From Blautia sp. (GTDB lineage: Bacteria; Bacillota; Clostridia; Lachnospirales; Lachnospiraceae), in assembly GCA_017515325.1 (NCBI GenBank), contig JAFWGA010000057.1, positions 1 to 64,000 of the forward strand: 64,000 nucleotides of DNA, read 5' to 3'. The notes beneath the pieces are model-generated. The model saw only the letters and a list, made by a program, of their open reading frames with translations. It was not told the DNA's origin and ran no database searches. Below, piece after piece: positions 17,605 to 28,982 of this stretch (within the stretch, counting starts at the first letter, position 1; the number at the start of each line of letters is the position of its first letter). The position numbers and the translations under genes are program-made.

Positions 17605-18915
17605 ATGGCAGACAACGTGATCCGGCGCCAGGAAGAAAAAGAGCATCCTTTGCCGGTAGAGCGGTGCCTGAAGATATTTGGGGTTTCCAAGTCCGGCTAC
17701 TACGCGTGGAGGAAAAGAAGGGAAAAGAAGGCGCAGGAGGCCGAAGAACGGAAAAAAGAGCTGCGGGAGATAAATGAGAAGTTCCGTAAAATCGTTAAGA
17801 AACTTGGTTTTGTCCCCGGGAAAAGGACATTCCGGACGTATATGTTCCGTGAGTATGGCTTTGTCATCAGCGTGAAGCGCTGTGCCAAGATCATGAAGAT
17901 GATGAACCTTGTTGCAAACAGGCCTAAAAAGGACGCGTATAAAGGGCAGGCGACACATGATCATCGCTGTGCGGCACCGGAAAACAAAGTAAAACAGGAG
18001 TTCTACATCGGCCCCAGGAAGGTTGTGCTGACCGACATCACGTACTTCTACTATGGAAGGTACAGAGCAGCTCTTTACCTCTGTGCATTTCGCGACGCTT
18101 ATACCCGGGAAATCCTGGGAAGTGCGGCGGGAACAAGGATGACAACTGATCTCGTGAAAGAAGCTTATGACGAGATGATGGAGAAGCACAGAAAAGAACT
18201 GAAAAAGTCCGAGTGCTACATTCATTCTGATCAGGGATCCCAGTATCTCTCCACTACTTTCAAAAAGATTCTGTCTGACGACAGTTTTATACAGTCTGTG
18301 TCAAGACGTGGCAATTCCCAGGACAATGCACCGATGGAATCCTTTTTCGGCCAGATGAAATGCAGGATCATTGATCTTGTGGCGTTGTGTCCGGATGCGG
18401 AAACCGCAATCAGGATGATCAAAGGTTACATTCATGATTATAACACCAAAATCTATCAGCATTCCCTGGCCGGCCTGACACCGGAAGAATACTACATATA
18501 TGTAACCCAGGGGATTTATCCCTGTGACAGCTATTTCGGTGTAAAGGCTACGGAAATGATGCCGATCGGCGATCTTGTAGCGGCAAGACTTGAAGAAGCC
18601 AGGAAGAAAGAGGAAAAGGTACGTGAAAGGAACCGAAAACGAAGGGAAGCAGCAGAGGAGTTTGTGAGTTCTCCATCACTGATCGTCTCCAGGGACCAGG
18701 CGCGGCTCCAGAGGGAGAAGTCAAAGTGGAAGAAATCAAAAGATCTGGCAGAAAAGCAGATTGCACATATAGACGCAATCATAGCAAAGACTGTAGTGGC
18801 ACTTAAGTTCCTGGTATCAGCGACGAAGGAAATCCTGGAGGAATTGAAATATCCGCAGAACTGGAAGAAGTACAAGGAACTCGATTATGTTTTTGAAATG
18901 AACGAACTGTTCTAA
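17605..18915 (+). CDS. IS3-like OrfB transposase, DDE integrase core with C-terminal extension
   Basis: The 436-residue frame starts at an ATG but is probably also made as an OrfAB fusion through the A9 site. It has an HTH_21-like stretch (FGVSKSGYYAWRKR, about 25-38), and an rve core with Asp in VLTDITYFYY (about 143), Asp in IHSDQGSQY (about 207) and Glu in NSQDNAPMESFFGQMK (about 244). After the core it continues for about 130 residues as a charged coiled coil (about 320-436), longer than usual OrfB. It is clearly related to, but different from, the 679-aa transposase upstream. Confidence 0.85.
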   Translation: MADNVIRRQEEKEHPLPVERCLKIFGVSKSGYYAWRKRREKKAQEAEERKKELREINEKFRKIVKKLGFVPGKRTFRTYMFREYGFVISVKRCAKIMKMMNLVANRPKKDAYKGQATHDHRCAAPENKVKQEFYIGPRKVVLTDITYFYYGRYRAALYLCAFRDAYTREILGSAAGTRMTTDLVKEAYDEMMEKHRKELKKSECYIHSDQGSQYLSTTFKKILSDDSFIQSVSRRGNSQDNAPMESFFGQMKCRIIDLVALCPDAETAIRMIKGYIHDYNTKIYQHSLAGLTPEEYYIYVTQGIYPCDSYFGVKATEMMPIGDLVAARLEEARKKEEKVRERNRKRREAAEEFVSSPSLIVSRDQARLQREKSKWKKSKDLAEKQIAHIDAIIAKTVVALKFLVSATKEILEELKYPQNWKKYKELDYVFEMNELF

Positions 18916-18918
18916 GAA

Positions 18919-19143
18919 GGGATATGGACAGCGTGGATAAGCCCCATTCCGGCGTGGACAGGTCACAGGAACGGCATGGACAGCTTATGGACAAGGCATG
19001 GATAACTCCGCAGGGGAGTTACCCATGCCTTGCCCACAACCTGCCCACACCGTTCCCGCGACCTGTCCACACCTCCATAAGACGGGGCTTACCCACCCTG
19101 CCCACATCCCCGGCGGCTGCGGCGGATTTCTGCTCTTCCTTAT
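18919..19143 (-). ncRNA. Candidate structured RNA: 86-position hairpin in the 3' end of the IS3-like element
   Basis: Arms 18919-19009 and 19015-19110 fold on each other around a GCAG apex. I counted 86 aligned positions: 72 Watson-Crick, 10 A opposite C, 2 C opposite A and 2 C opposite C. The A-C and C-A pairs are mismatches in a plus-strand RNA, but all 12 become G-U pairs in a minus-strand RNA. A promoter-like sequence (19150-19177) on the minus strand would start a transcript near 19143. The left arm also holds six copies of RTGGAYA(A/G) starting at 18924, 18933, 18954, 18976, 18987 and 18998, so a protein-binding iteron array is the alternative. Confidence 0.45.
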
Positions 19144-19149
19144 TTCACT

Positions 19150-19177
19150 ATTATGTGAAATCCGTAGGACAGTACAA
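19150..19177 (-). promoter_or_regulatory. Possible minus-strand promoter before the hairpin RNA
   Basis: On the minus strand TTGTAC (19172-19177) and CATAAT (19150-19155) are 16 bp apart. A 7-bp inverted repeat (19142-19148 and 19155-19161, ATTTCAC/GTGAAAT) straddles the -10 and could be an operator. Confidence 0.4.
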
Positions 19178-19347
19178 GATGGACGGTGATCAGAAATATC
19201 AGCACATGAATCATTGCCAACTATCACAGCCAGTTGGTCTATTTGTGGTGCCTAATAGCTGATAAGGAGCTTAGACGGCAGGACTGTCGCGCAGGTGTCC
19301 GGCACCATAATGCAGCTGTCTCTTCGACGTCTTGTTGTGCCGTGAAA

Positions 19348-19379
19348 CTGTCGCAAAACAGTCCTTGACATTGGAACCA
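19348..19379 (-). repeat. Right terminal inverted repeat
   Basis: This is the partner of 14861-14892. Reading inward it begins TGGTTCC and shares the AAGGAC and TTGCGACAG-type blocks with the left end. Confidence 0.65.
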
Positions 19380-19402
19380 GTTTACCCATTAGTGGGTGCA
19401 AC

Positions 19403-19413
19403 TTAGGGATTTC
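19403..19413 (+). repeat. 11-bp inverted repeat, left copy (candidate island end)
   Basis: TTAGGGATTTC here is the exact reverse complement of 37056-37066, just past the last genes of the island at the other side. Bases before it (CAAC here, CAAA there) match at three of four positions. Large serine-recombinase transposons of the Tn4451 type have short terminal inverted repeats, so these may be the element ends. This is inference. Confidence 0.35.
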
Positions 19414-19427
19414 ATAATCCCGGAAAT

Positions 19428-19459
19428 AACGGCGTAGTCGTGAATGCGGCTACGCCGTT
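19428..19459. other. Hairpin used as group IIC intron target (recombinase gene terminator)
   Basis: A 10-bp perfect stem (19428-19437 with 19450-19459, AACGGCGTAG/CTACGCCGTT) ends 5 bp before the intron. IIC introns characteristically insert just after terminator-like hairpins. The stem contains the original stop codon of the serine recombinase (CTA at 19450-19452 on the plus strand). Confidence 0.65.
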
Positions 19460-19464
19460 TCCTT

Positions 19465-23335
<3,871 letters not shown>

Positions 23336-23466
23336 GACAAACTCCTCTCTGTGTGAAATGAACGGTTCGTCTTTTGCCGGTGTTTGTCATGGTTTGGCCT
23401 GATTTGTCATTTTGAGGGAAAAGCGACCAGCCGCCGTTCATGCTGACGGCTGACCGCAGGAGGGAT

Positions 23467-24393
23467 TTATCCGGTGATGCTGATGTCCTTTACTGCTTCG
23501 CGGCGGACGAGCCTGCCATCCAGATACTCTGTGCCGAGATACCCGATCTGGTAGAACTGGGCGAATTTCTCACTCAGCGCACGGATTCCGAGGGAGCGGC
23601 GGCACACTATCCAATAGTAGCTGTAGTCGCCAAACAGGACAGGGATGGAGCCCAGCTGAGCCGAAGGCATGAAGTTGGAGATGATCACGGGCTTGCCGAG
23701 GATGGTTGCGTCGGAGTGGTTCCAGAGATAGTTCCCGTCATTGTCCTTCACCGTGCGCAGGTGCAGGGCAGTCTCATCGTTCATGATCCACATGGCGCCT
23801 TCCCGGTATTCCGGGTCGAGCGAGAAGAACAGGGATACGACATCCTCATAAGTGAGCGCTGCAGCGGTCACTCCGATTTCCGCTCCCGTTTCCGGCTTCA
23901 GCAGACCGTGGGGCTGCTCAGCGGATGTCCCGGCGATAAACGCCTGTTCCTCCGTCCTTCCCATCACGCGGGCGAACCGACGAAGCAGATAGTCATTGAA
24001 ATCGAAAACTGAATCCCGGACAAATTTCTCATCGAATTTGATGAAGCTGGCCAGTTTGTGGCTGCCGAGACTGAGGGATGTGAAGTCCCTGATTCCCTCA
24101 TACACGGGGATGCTTTCCCCTTCGGCATACCAGCCTGCCATATCCTTGCAGTCCTTCGCCAGAATGTAATGGTCTCCGATGTCTACGGTGATGACAGTTC
24201 CGATTCTGCGGAAAAGGCTCTCCGCTTTGAGATAGGTAAGGAACTTTGCGCCGTCAGATGCCGGAAGAAGATGTATTCCGGTTTCCGAGGTCTCCCCCTT
24301 GCTCAGAAAAGCGGGGTTATGGGCTCTGCCGCGCAGGGCGTTCCAGAAGTGCATATCATATTCGAGGGTGCTGATACTCATATAATCCTTCAT
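23467..24393 (-). CDS. HK97-type phage major capsid protein
   Basis: The ATG at 24393 has AAGGAGG upstream; 308 residues. The C-terminal half has the HK97 capsid hallmarks: a GKPVIISNFMPS stretch (about 232), LFGDYSYYWIVCRRSLGIR (about 252) and a LDGRLVRREAVKDISI end. The N-terminal scaffold/delta domain is nearly absent, so the protein begins almost at the folded core. In phages it builds the icosahedral shell, but here no portal, protease, terminase or tail gene is nearby. It lies between the recombinase and two zinc-ribbon genes in one minus-strand operon. Confidence 0.82.
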   Translation of the reverse strand: MKDYMSISTLEYDMHFWNALRGRAHNPAFLSKGETSETGIHLLPASDGAKFLTYLKAESLFRRIGTVITVDIGDHYILAKDCKDMAGWYAEGESIPVYEGIRDFTSLSLGSHKLASFIKFDEKFVRDSVFDFNDYLLRRFARVMGRTEEQAFIAGTSAEQPHGLLKPETGAEIGVTAAALTYEDVVSLFFSLDPEYREGAMWIMNDETALHLRTVKDNDGNYLWNHSDATILGKPVIISNFMPSAQLGSIPVLFGDYSYYWIVCRRSLGIRALSEKFAQFYQIGYLGTEYLDGRLVRREAVKDISITG

Positions 24394-24406
24394 GGCGATT
24401 TCCTCC

Positions 24407-24715
24407 TTAATTCTTGTCGCAGGCGGGGCACTTGTAGAGCCCCAGGTCGTGGGCATTCAGGCATCTGCCAATCTGCTTGCGACGGCTTCCGCACTTGGGG
24501 CAGTTGATGTCGAGGGCAAGCGCCGCCTCAATCGTGAACGGTTTCTCGGAATGGAGACGGTAGCGGTTCCGGTGCCTTCCGTTCTCATCCACACCGATAT
24601 GCCCCTCAAGGTACATCGGCATATACTGCTCCGCATACTCTTTGTTATAGTACGTGTCCTTTGTTGTGAATACGGTACCTGCCTTATCAGCCTTACGCAT
24701 TTCATAAATAGCCAT
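24407..24715 (-). CDS. Small zinc-ribbon protein (first of a pair)
   Basis: The 102-residue protein ends with a four-cysteine ribbon, CPKCGSRR (about residue 73) and YKCPACDK (about 95). Its N-terminus contains aromatic YYNKEYAEQYMPMYLEG. It resembles the next upstream protein (24734-25027) in length, zinc ribbon and layout, so they are probably diverged copies. Such ribbons bind nucleic acid or proteins; the role in the island is unknown. Confidence 0.7.
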   Translation of the reverse strand: MAIYEMRKADKAGTVFTTKDTYYNKEYAEQYMPMYLEGHIGVDENGRHRNRYRLHSEKPFTIEAALALDINCPKCGSRRKQIGRCLNAHDLGLYKCPACDKN

Positions 24716-24733
24716 AGTAGTTAAACCTTCCTT

Positions 24734-25027
24734 TCATTTGTTGCAGGCGCGGCACACATACCGCGCCTGAGTGGGTGTGTGTTTTCCTGCCGTGATATTC
24801 TCCAGACGATTGCCGCAGACAGGACAGGCAACCGTCATCCTGCCACCATCAGGAATAGCGCGGGCTTTCCCGGCGAAGAGCCGGTAATAGCCGTTCACGA
24901 ATTCTTCCAGATAGAAGCTGTGGTTCCTGCGCACCGCCGCCTCGTCCGTTGTGACGAACAGCGGCGCGTATTCATGGGTGTCTGAATCCCGCTCGATCAG
25001 CGGGTGATAGCGGATGCTGGTGATCAT
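24734..25027 (-). CDS. Small zinc-ribbon protein (second of a pair)
   Basis: The 97-residue protein has the same plan as its neighbour: a FVTTDEAAVRRNHSFYLEEFVNGYY stretch in the middle and C-terminal CPVCGNRL (about 69) and YVCRACNK (about 90). Its start overlaps the stop of the upstream gene by 4 bp, showing operon structure. Confidence 0.7.
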   Translation of the reverse strand: MITSIRYHPLIERDSDTHEYAPLFVTTDEAAVRRNHSFYLEEFVNGYYRLFAGKARAIPDGGRMTVACPVCGNRLENITAGKHTPTQARYVCRACNK

Positions 25028-25284
25028 GCTGAACCTCCCTTCATGCGTTTAAACCGTTTCTCACAGAATGCCATTGCCTCCGCCCTGCTGAAAAAGACAC
25101 AGCTGGAGTAGCCGCATTCGACTTTCCAGACCGGGAAATCCGGGTCTTTGCTACGGGACACGATGACCGGGTTATTTTTCCGGTCACGCATCACAAGAGC
25201 GCACTCGTAATTCCCACGGTCGAAATCGTGCCTGTTGGCATTTGTGATTCTCGGCTCCGCTCCGTAATACACATTGAACCTCAT
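25024..25284 (-). CDS. Hypothetical island protein, 86 aa
   Basis: The start at ATG 25284 is set by GGAGG eight bases upstream; a GTG at 25293 is possible. The protein is basic (MRFNVYYGAEPRI...CEKRFKRMKGGSA) with a YSSCVFFSRAEAMAFC segment. It overlaps the following zinc-ribbon gene by 4 bp. No family is recognised. Its place in the operon suggests an accessory role with the zinc-ribbon and capsid proteins. Confidence 0.55.
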   Translation of the reverse strand: MRFNVYYGAEPRITNANRHDFDRGNYECALVMRDRKNNPVIVSRSKDPDFPVWKVECGYSSCVFFSRAEAMAFCEKRFKRMKGGSA

Positions 25285-25472
25285 GGTGGACACCTCCTTC
25301 CTTTGATTGTTCTGTTCGCCAAACGGAAAAGCCCATTTTTGTCCTCTAATACACGCTGTCCTTTATAAATAGAAATGAATATAAAGAAAGAAAAAGGCTT
25401 CTACTTCTTTTATTGGTGTTCTATGTTTATTAAGGGACAGCGTGCCAAAAAGGACAAAAGTCATGGCTCCGC

Positions 25473-27988
25473 TCAGCTTCCATAGATTTTGGGATTGACC
25501 AGGTACATCTGAGCGGGCGGCCTGCCTTTCCCGCTCCATGACGTCTTCCCGTCTGGGGCAATGTAGCCATAGTCAATCAGGTGATCGAGTACGGGCTGTA
25601 ATTCCTCCGCCTTTTTGAACGAGCGGCAGAGCCGCATGATGTCCCGGCGTTTGAACTGCGTCAGGCCGTTGTCCTTGATGGCCGCCAACACATACTGGCA
25701 CTGTTTTGCGGTATCGTCCGCTCCCATGAGGGAGTATGCGGCTTTCGCATGTTCGAGGAAGTACCGGGCCAGCCGTATGGCGTTATTCATGTTCTCCGCG
25801 CTGATGACTATCGGCTCCCGCTCATCAAGAAATTCCTCATAGCGATTAACGGAAGCTCGGCAGAGCAGACCAGCGATGCGGTGGGTGTTGCCGATCAGTT
25901 TTCCGGCCCAGTCCGCGATGTCCGCGTATTCATCCTTGAGCCGGGGTTCCAGCTCCTCCGCGAAAGCCTCGATCATCCTGTCGGCCTCATCGGAAAGGGT
26001 AATGCGCTCCGGCTTCTCCGGGACTTCTTCTTCCAGCATGTTTCTGATCCTCGTTTCATACCTGCGGTAGACTTCATCGGGAATCGGCTCCGTCCGGTAC
26101 CTGCGTTTCCCTACATATGATGCGGGCATGGAATACAGGAACCTTGCCGTCAGGCCGCGTCCCCGGAAAGTCTTGTTCTGCATCAGCCCGGACAGGACAC
26201 TGGGCTGCACCATCAGGAACATTGTCAGCGTCGGGTTCATGATGCACTCGCTGGTTCTCCCGATACGGTCTACCCGTATGGAATCGCCAGAGTAGCCTTT
26301 GAGCAGAACATCGATGTTGACATTTTTGGTATAAATACCGGCCAGCGTATCGAAGATGCCGCCCTCGGTTGAGATGATTGCGGCCCGTCCTCCGCTTTAC
26401 CCATCAGTGACACCAACTTTTCTGTCGTGATATCATCCGCGTACAACTTCAGCGGCTTTTTTTCCCGAAACTCGGACAGTTCCCTGACCACCCGTTCCAG
26501 TTCAGACATATCCGCCTTGCCTTTGGAGACCTGTTCCTCCAGCGCTTTCTGCTGGCGTTCCAGCATTCGCTTCCGTACCTGGCTCATCTCGAACTCGGCG
26601 GCGTGCCTGGCATTGTATTCCGCTTCGTAGCCGTTGACCGGCATCAACATCCCGTTCTCCACAGGTGACTTCCGCTCGGAGGGAGGCATGATGCACAACT
26701 CGAACAGATTCGGTGGCTCGTTCCATCCGGGCTTTGCCTCAATCTCATATTTGCCCTGCATCCCTAATGCGATTACGGACAGACCGCAGGTTCCCGCCAT
26801 ATCGACAGGTGTCTGCGTATGCTCCGCAAGGGCAATTGCATAATCGGCAATGGGCGGTGGCAGTGCGTCTATGGGGAACTCCGGCAGCTTATACTCGTCA
26901 AACGGGATCGGCGTTTCCCATTCCTGTGGCCCTGCCCGCTTGTCTGTGCGGATGAGCGAAATCGGTGCTTTCACACCACAGTCCCTTCCACAATTGAAGC
27001 AGAGGACATTCTTGATGTGGTCACAGGTGACCGGCTTGTCTTCCTCCACGGCATGTCGGTATTTTGCCTGCGTTTCCCGGTAGTCGTACTTCGGATACGG
27101 GCGGCTGATCTCATGTACGACTTCCTGCCCATCCGCCGTCATCGCCAGATTGGTGATGGCCGCGTACCACATCGGCTCCGAGAGATTTGCCGCATCATCC
27201 CGGCAGTGCTGAAGGAACGGACATTTGTCGATCAGTTCCCGTCCGCTGCCTTTGCCCATGAGGACAAAATCGTTATCCGACTCCTCATCGGATGGGTCAA
27301 TATTCGTTGATGACTTTGCCGATAATGCAAACGGCTCAAAGTCTAACGGGTCGTACCTTGCGGAAGACTCCAATATGATTTCGCACTGAGGACGCTCTTC
27401 CGTTTTGAAATTCGTGGTTCCCGGCACACGGAGCATCCGCGAAAGGTCGGCAACGGGGTCAAACACCCATCCGTGGTTATCATGAGCCAGCTTAATCGCG
27501 TATGCCTCAAAGCCATCCAACAGACTTTCGATATAGTCACGGCCTGTTCCGTCTCTTATCCTGTATGGCTGACGGAGCAGCCAATAGGCATGGATTCCGT
27601 TTCCTGAACTGACGATGAAGGATGGCGGGAATGGCAGTTCATTGAGAAAATCCAAAACCGCCTCCCTGCTCTCCGGCAGCTTCGTTTGGACGTGTGCCGG
27701 GCCCAGAATATCGTAATCACCGATGAATGCTACGACCTCGCCCACATCCGCGGAAAGCCCCCTGTGGTAGTTATCCAGCACAGATGCTCTCGGATTGATG
27801 TTGAGGCAGGTGTTGTATTGCCTGCCGCACTCCATCGCGTAATCGGCCATTTCCGACACGTGGTCTTTGGTGAACCACCGGGTAATGGGAGCATCGCCTT
27901 TTCCCCTGAGATAGGAAACTCCGATAAAGCCGTCCCCGGCGTTTTCATACAAGGCGTTCAGAAAACGCTCTGTGTCTGTTACAGCCAT
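25473..27988 (-). pseudogene. Primase-type/DUF3987 replication protein, split by a frameshift
   Basis: One gene appears in two frames, 27988 to about 26390 and about 26390 to 25473. The first has a primase-like N-terminus (SSGNGIHAYWLLRQPY, about residue 130), zinc-type Cys (CFNCGRDC, about 335) and a DUF3987 P-loop-like PPSERKSP (about 443). The second resumes the family sequence (GGRAAIISTEGGIFDTLAGIY). A single-base indel in the G/C-rich tract near 26385-26395 would join them, giving about 838 residues. The start at 27988 has GGAGAG upstream. It probably starts island DNA replication. A sequencing error cannot be excluded. Confidence 0.7.
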
Positions 27989-28167
27989 ACGCTCTCCTTC
28001 TGGGAATGAATCACGAGCCATTCCTTAAATGCGTCCGTGGGGATGAGTATCCTTGTTCCGATGCGGATGACCGGGAAGTCCGGCTCCTTAACAAGTGCAT
28101 ACGCTTTGGGGAGGCTAATGCCCATCCGAGCCGAAAGCTCCTGTACGCTCATGGTTTCCTTTTCCAT
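27979..28167 (-). CDS. Excisionase/AlpA-like helix-turn-helix protein
   Basis: The 62-residue protein is a winged HTH_17-type domain: SVQELSARMGISLPKAYALV gives the helix-turn-helix and RIGTRILIPTDAFKEWL the wing. Its stop overlaps the primase gene by about 10 bp, so it is the first gene of the minus-strand operon. Such proteins steer recombinase direction (Xis) or activate excision genes. The leader before it holds a strong terminator (28208-28260). Confidence 0.75.
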   Translation of the reverse strand: MEKETMSVQELSARMGISLPKAYALVKEPDFPVIRIGTRILIPTDAFKEWLVIHSQKESVWL

Positions 28168-28207
28168 TTCACAACCTTCCTATCTTTTGAATTTGCCCGT
28201 ATGGGCG

Positions 28208-28260
28208 ACAAAAAACGCCGAACCTCTGATTGTCATTTATTGACTCAGAAGTCCGGCGTT
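28208..28260 (-). terminator. Rho-independent terminator (attenuator) in the island operon leader
   Basis: On the minus strand an AACGCCG stem (28254-28260 with 28214-28220) plus an inner TCTGA stem is followed by a run of six T residues. It lies between the strong minus promoter (28354-28382) and the first gene (28167). Transcription of the whole recombinase/capsid operon must pass it. Confidence 0.7.
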
Positions 28261-28353
28261 TGGCTCGGATTATCTTTATTTGGCTTTGATTGACTCTGAT
28301 TCCCAGGTGTAGGAGCGGGCTCTCCATAAAGCATGTGTCTGCCTTACGATGCA

Positions 28354-28382
28354 ATACTATCACAAGTGTATACCGCTGTCAA
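28354..28382 (-). promoter_or_regulatory. Strong promoter of the minus-strand island operon
   Basis: On the minus strand, TTGACA (28377-28382) and TAGTAT (28354-28359) are 17 bp apart. It faces the xis-primase-capsid-recombinase operon and is divergent from the repressor promoter at 28456-28484. Confidence 0.65.
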
Positions 28383-28455
28383 CAGACATTCTCACAATTT
28401 GTTGGAATATAATATAATATTTTGAAACCGCTTTACAAAAATCCATCGTCAATTC

Positions 28456-28484
28456 TTGAAAAAAAGGGTTTTGTACATTATAAT
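28456..28484 (+). promoter_or_regulatory. Promoter of the repressor and restriction genes
   Basis: TTGAAA (28456-28461) and TATAAT (28479-28484) are 17 bp apart, about 35 bp before the repressor start. The 70 bp between the two divergent promoters are AT-rich and are the likely operator region. Confidence 0.7.
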
Positions 28485-28518
28485 AAGTGAGATATGAGTG
28501 GAAAGGAGTGTGAGATTT

Positions 28519-28944
28519 ATGTTTCCGAAACGATTGAAGCAGCTTCGAAAGGAAAAAGGGCTGACACAGGTGACACTGGCAGAAACGCTCGGTGTCTCCA
28601 AGGGAACGGTTGCCATGTGGGAAACAGGGAAACGTATGCCCGGTTTCGATATGCTGGCCAGACTCAGCGAACTGTTCGACAAACGCGTTGACTACATCAT
28701 TGGCACCTCCGAAGACCGCCGCTCCGCCACACTCACGGAAGAAGAAATCTCCCAGCTTGGCGAATGGGCTGTTGAGGAAGACTATGAGGATATGTTGCGG
28801 AAATATGCACTGCTCGACGATTACGGCAAGCGTGCTGTAGATTCTGTTCTTCGGACTGAGTTTAACCGGGCACAGGAGCAGGGTACACTCAACAGCGGCC
28901 AGAGCATTTCTGTATCTGTGCGTTCAAAGCCAGTCACAGGATAA
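28519..28944 (+). CDS. XRE-family transcription regulator
   Basis: The ATG at 28519 is used; a GTG at 28498 would precede the helix-turn-helix by extra residues. The 141-residue protein has a Cro/C1-type HTH at about 3-58 (LKQLRKEKGLTQVTLAETLG...WETGKR) followed by a short linker and a C-terminal helical part. It sits between the divergent promoters and just before hsdR, so it probably represses the minus-strand excision/capsid operon and perhaps its own promoter. Confidence 0.85.
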   Translation: MFPKRLKQLRKEKGLTQVTLAETLGVSKGTVAMWETGKRMPGFDMLARLSELFDKRVDYIIGTSEDRRSATLTEEEISQLGEWAVEEDYEDMLRKYALLDDYGKRAVDSVLRTEFNRAQEQGTLNSGQSISVSVRSKPVTG

Positions 28945-28982
28945 TCACGTCAGCTAAAATGCATCGAAAGGAAGTGTCTGCT

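Larger units (their letters stand above)
14861..19379 (+). mobile_element. IS3-like element with two DDE transposase systems (4.5 kb)
   Basis: Imperfect terminal inverted repeats of about 32 bp bound the element (left 14861-14892, right 19348-19379). Both start TGGT and end with a shared TGCGACAG core, the TG...CA form usual for IS3 ends. Inside are a 679-aa single-frame DDE transposase, an orfA/orfB pair with an A9 frameshift site, and 430 bp of noncoding 3' sequence with a large hairpin. No target-site duplication is visible (flanks CTAAAA and GTTTAC). IS3 elements are usually 1.2-1.6 kb, so this is about three times normal. The exact ends are inferred from the repeats. Confidence 0.7.

Noticed and set aside
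19380-19464. Target-site duplication of the IS3-like element
   Set aside because: No short direct repeat between 14850-14860 and 19380-19390 could be found.
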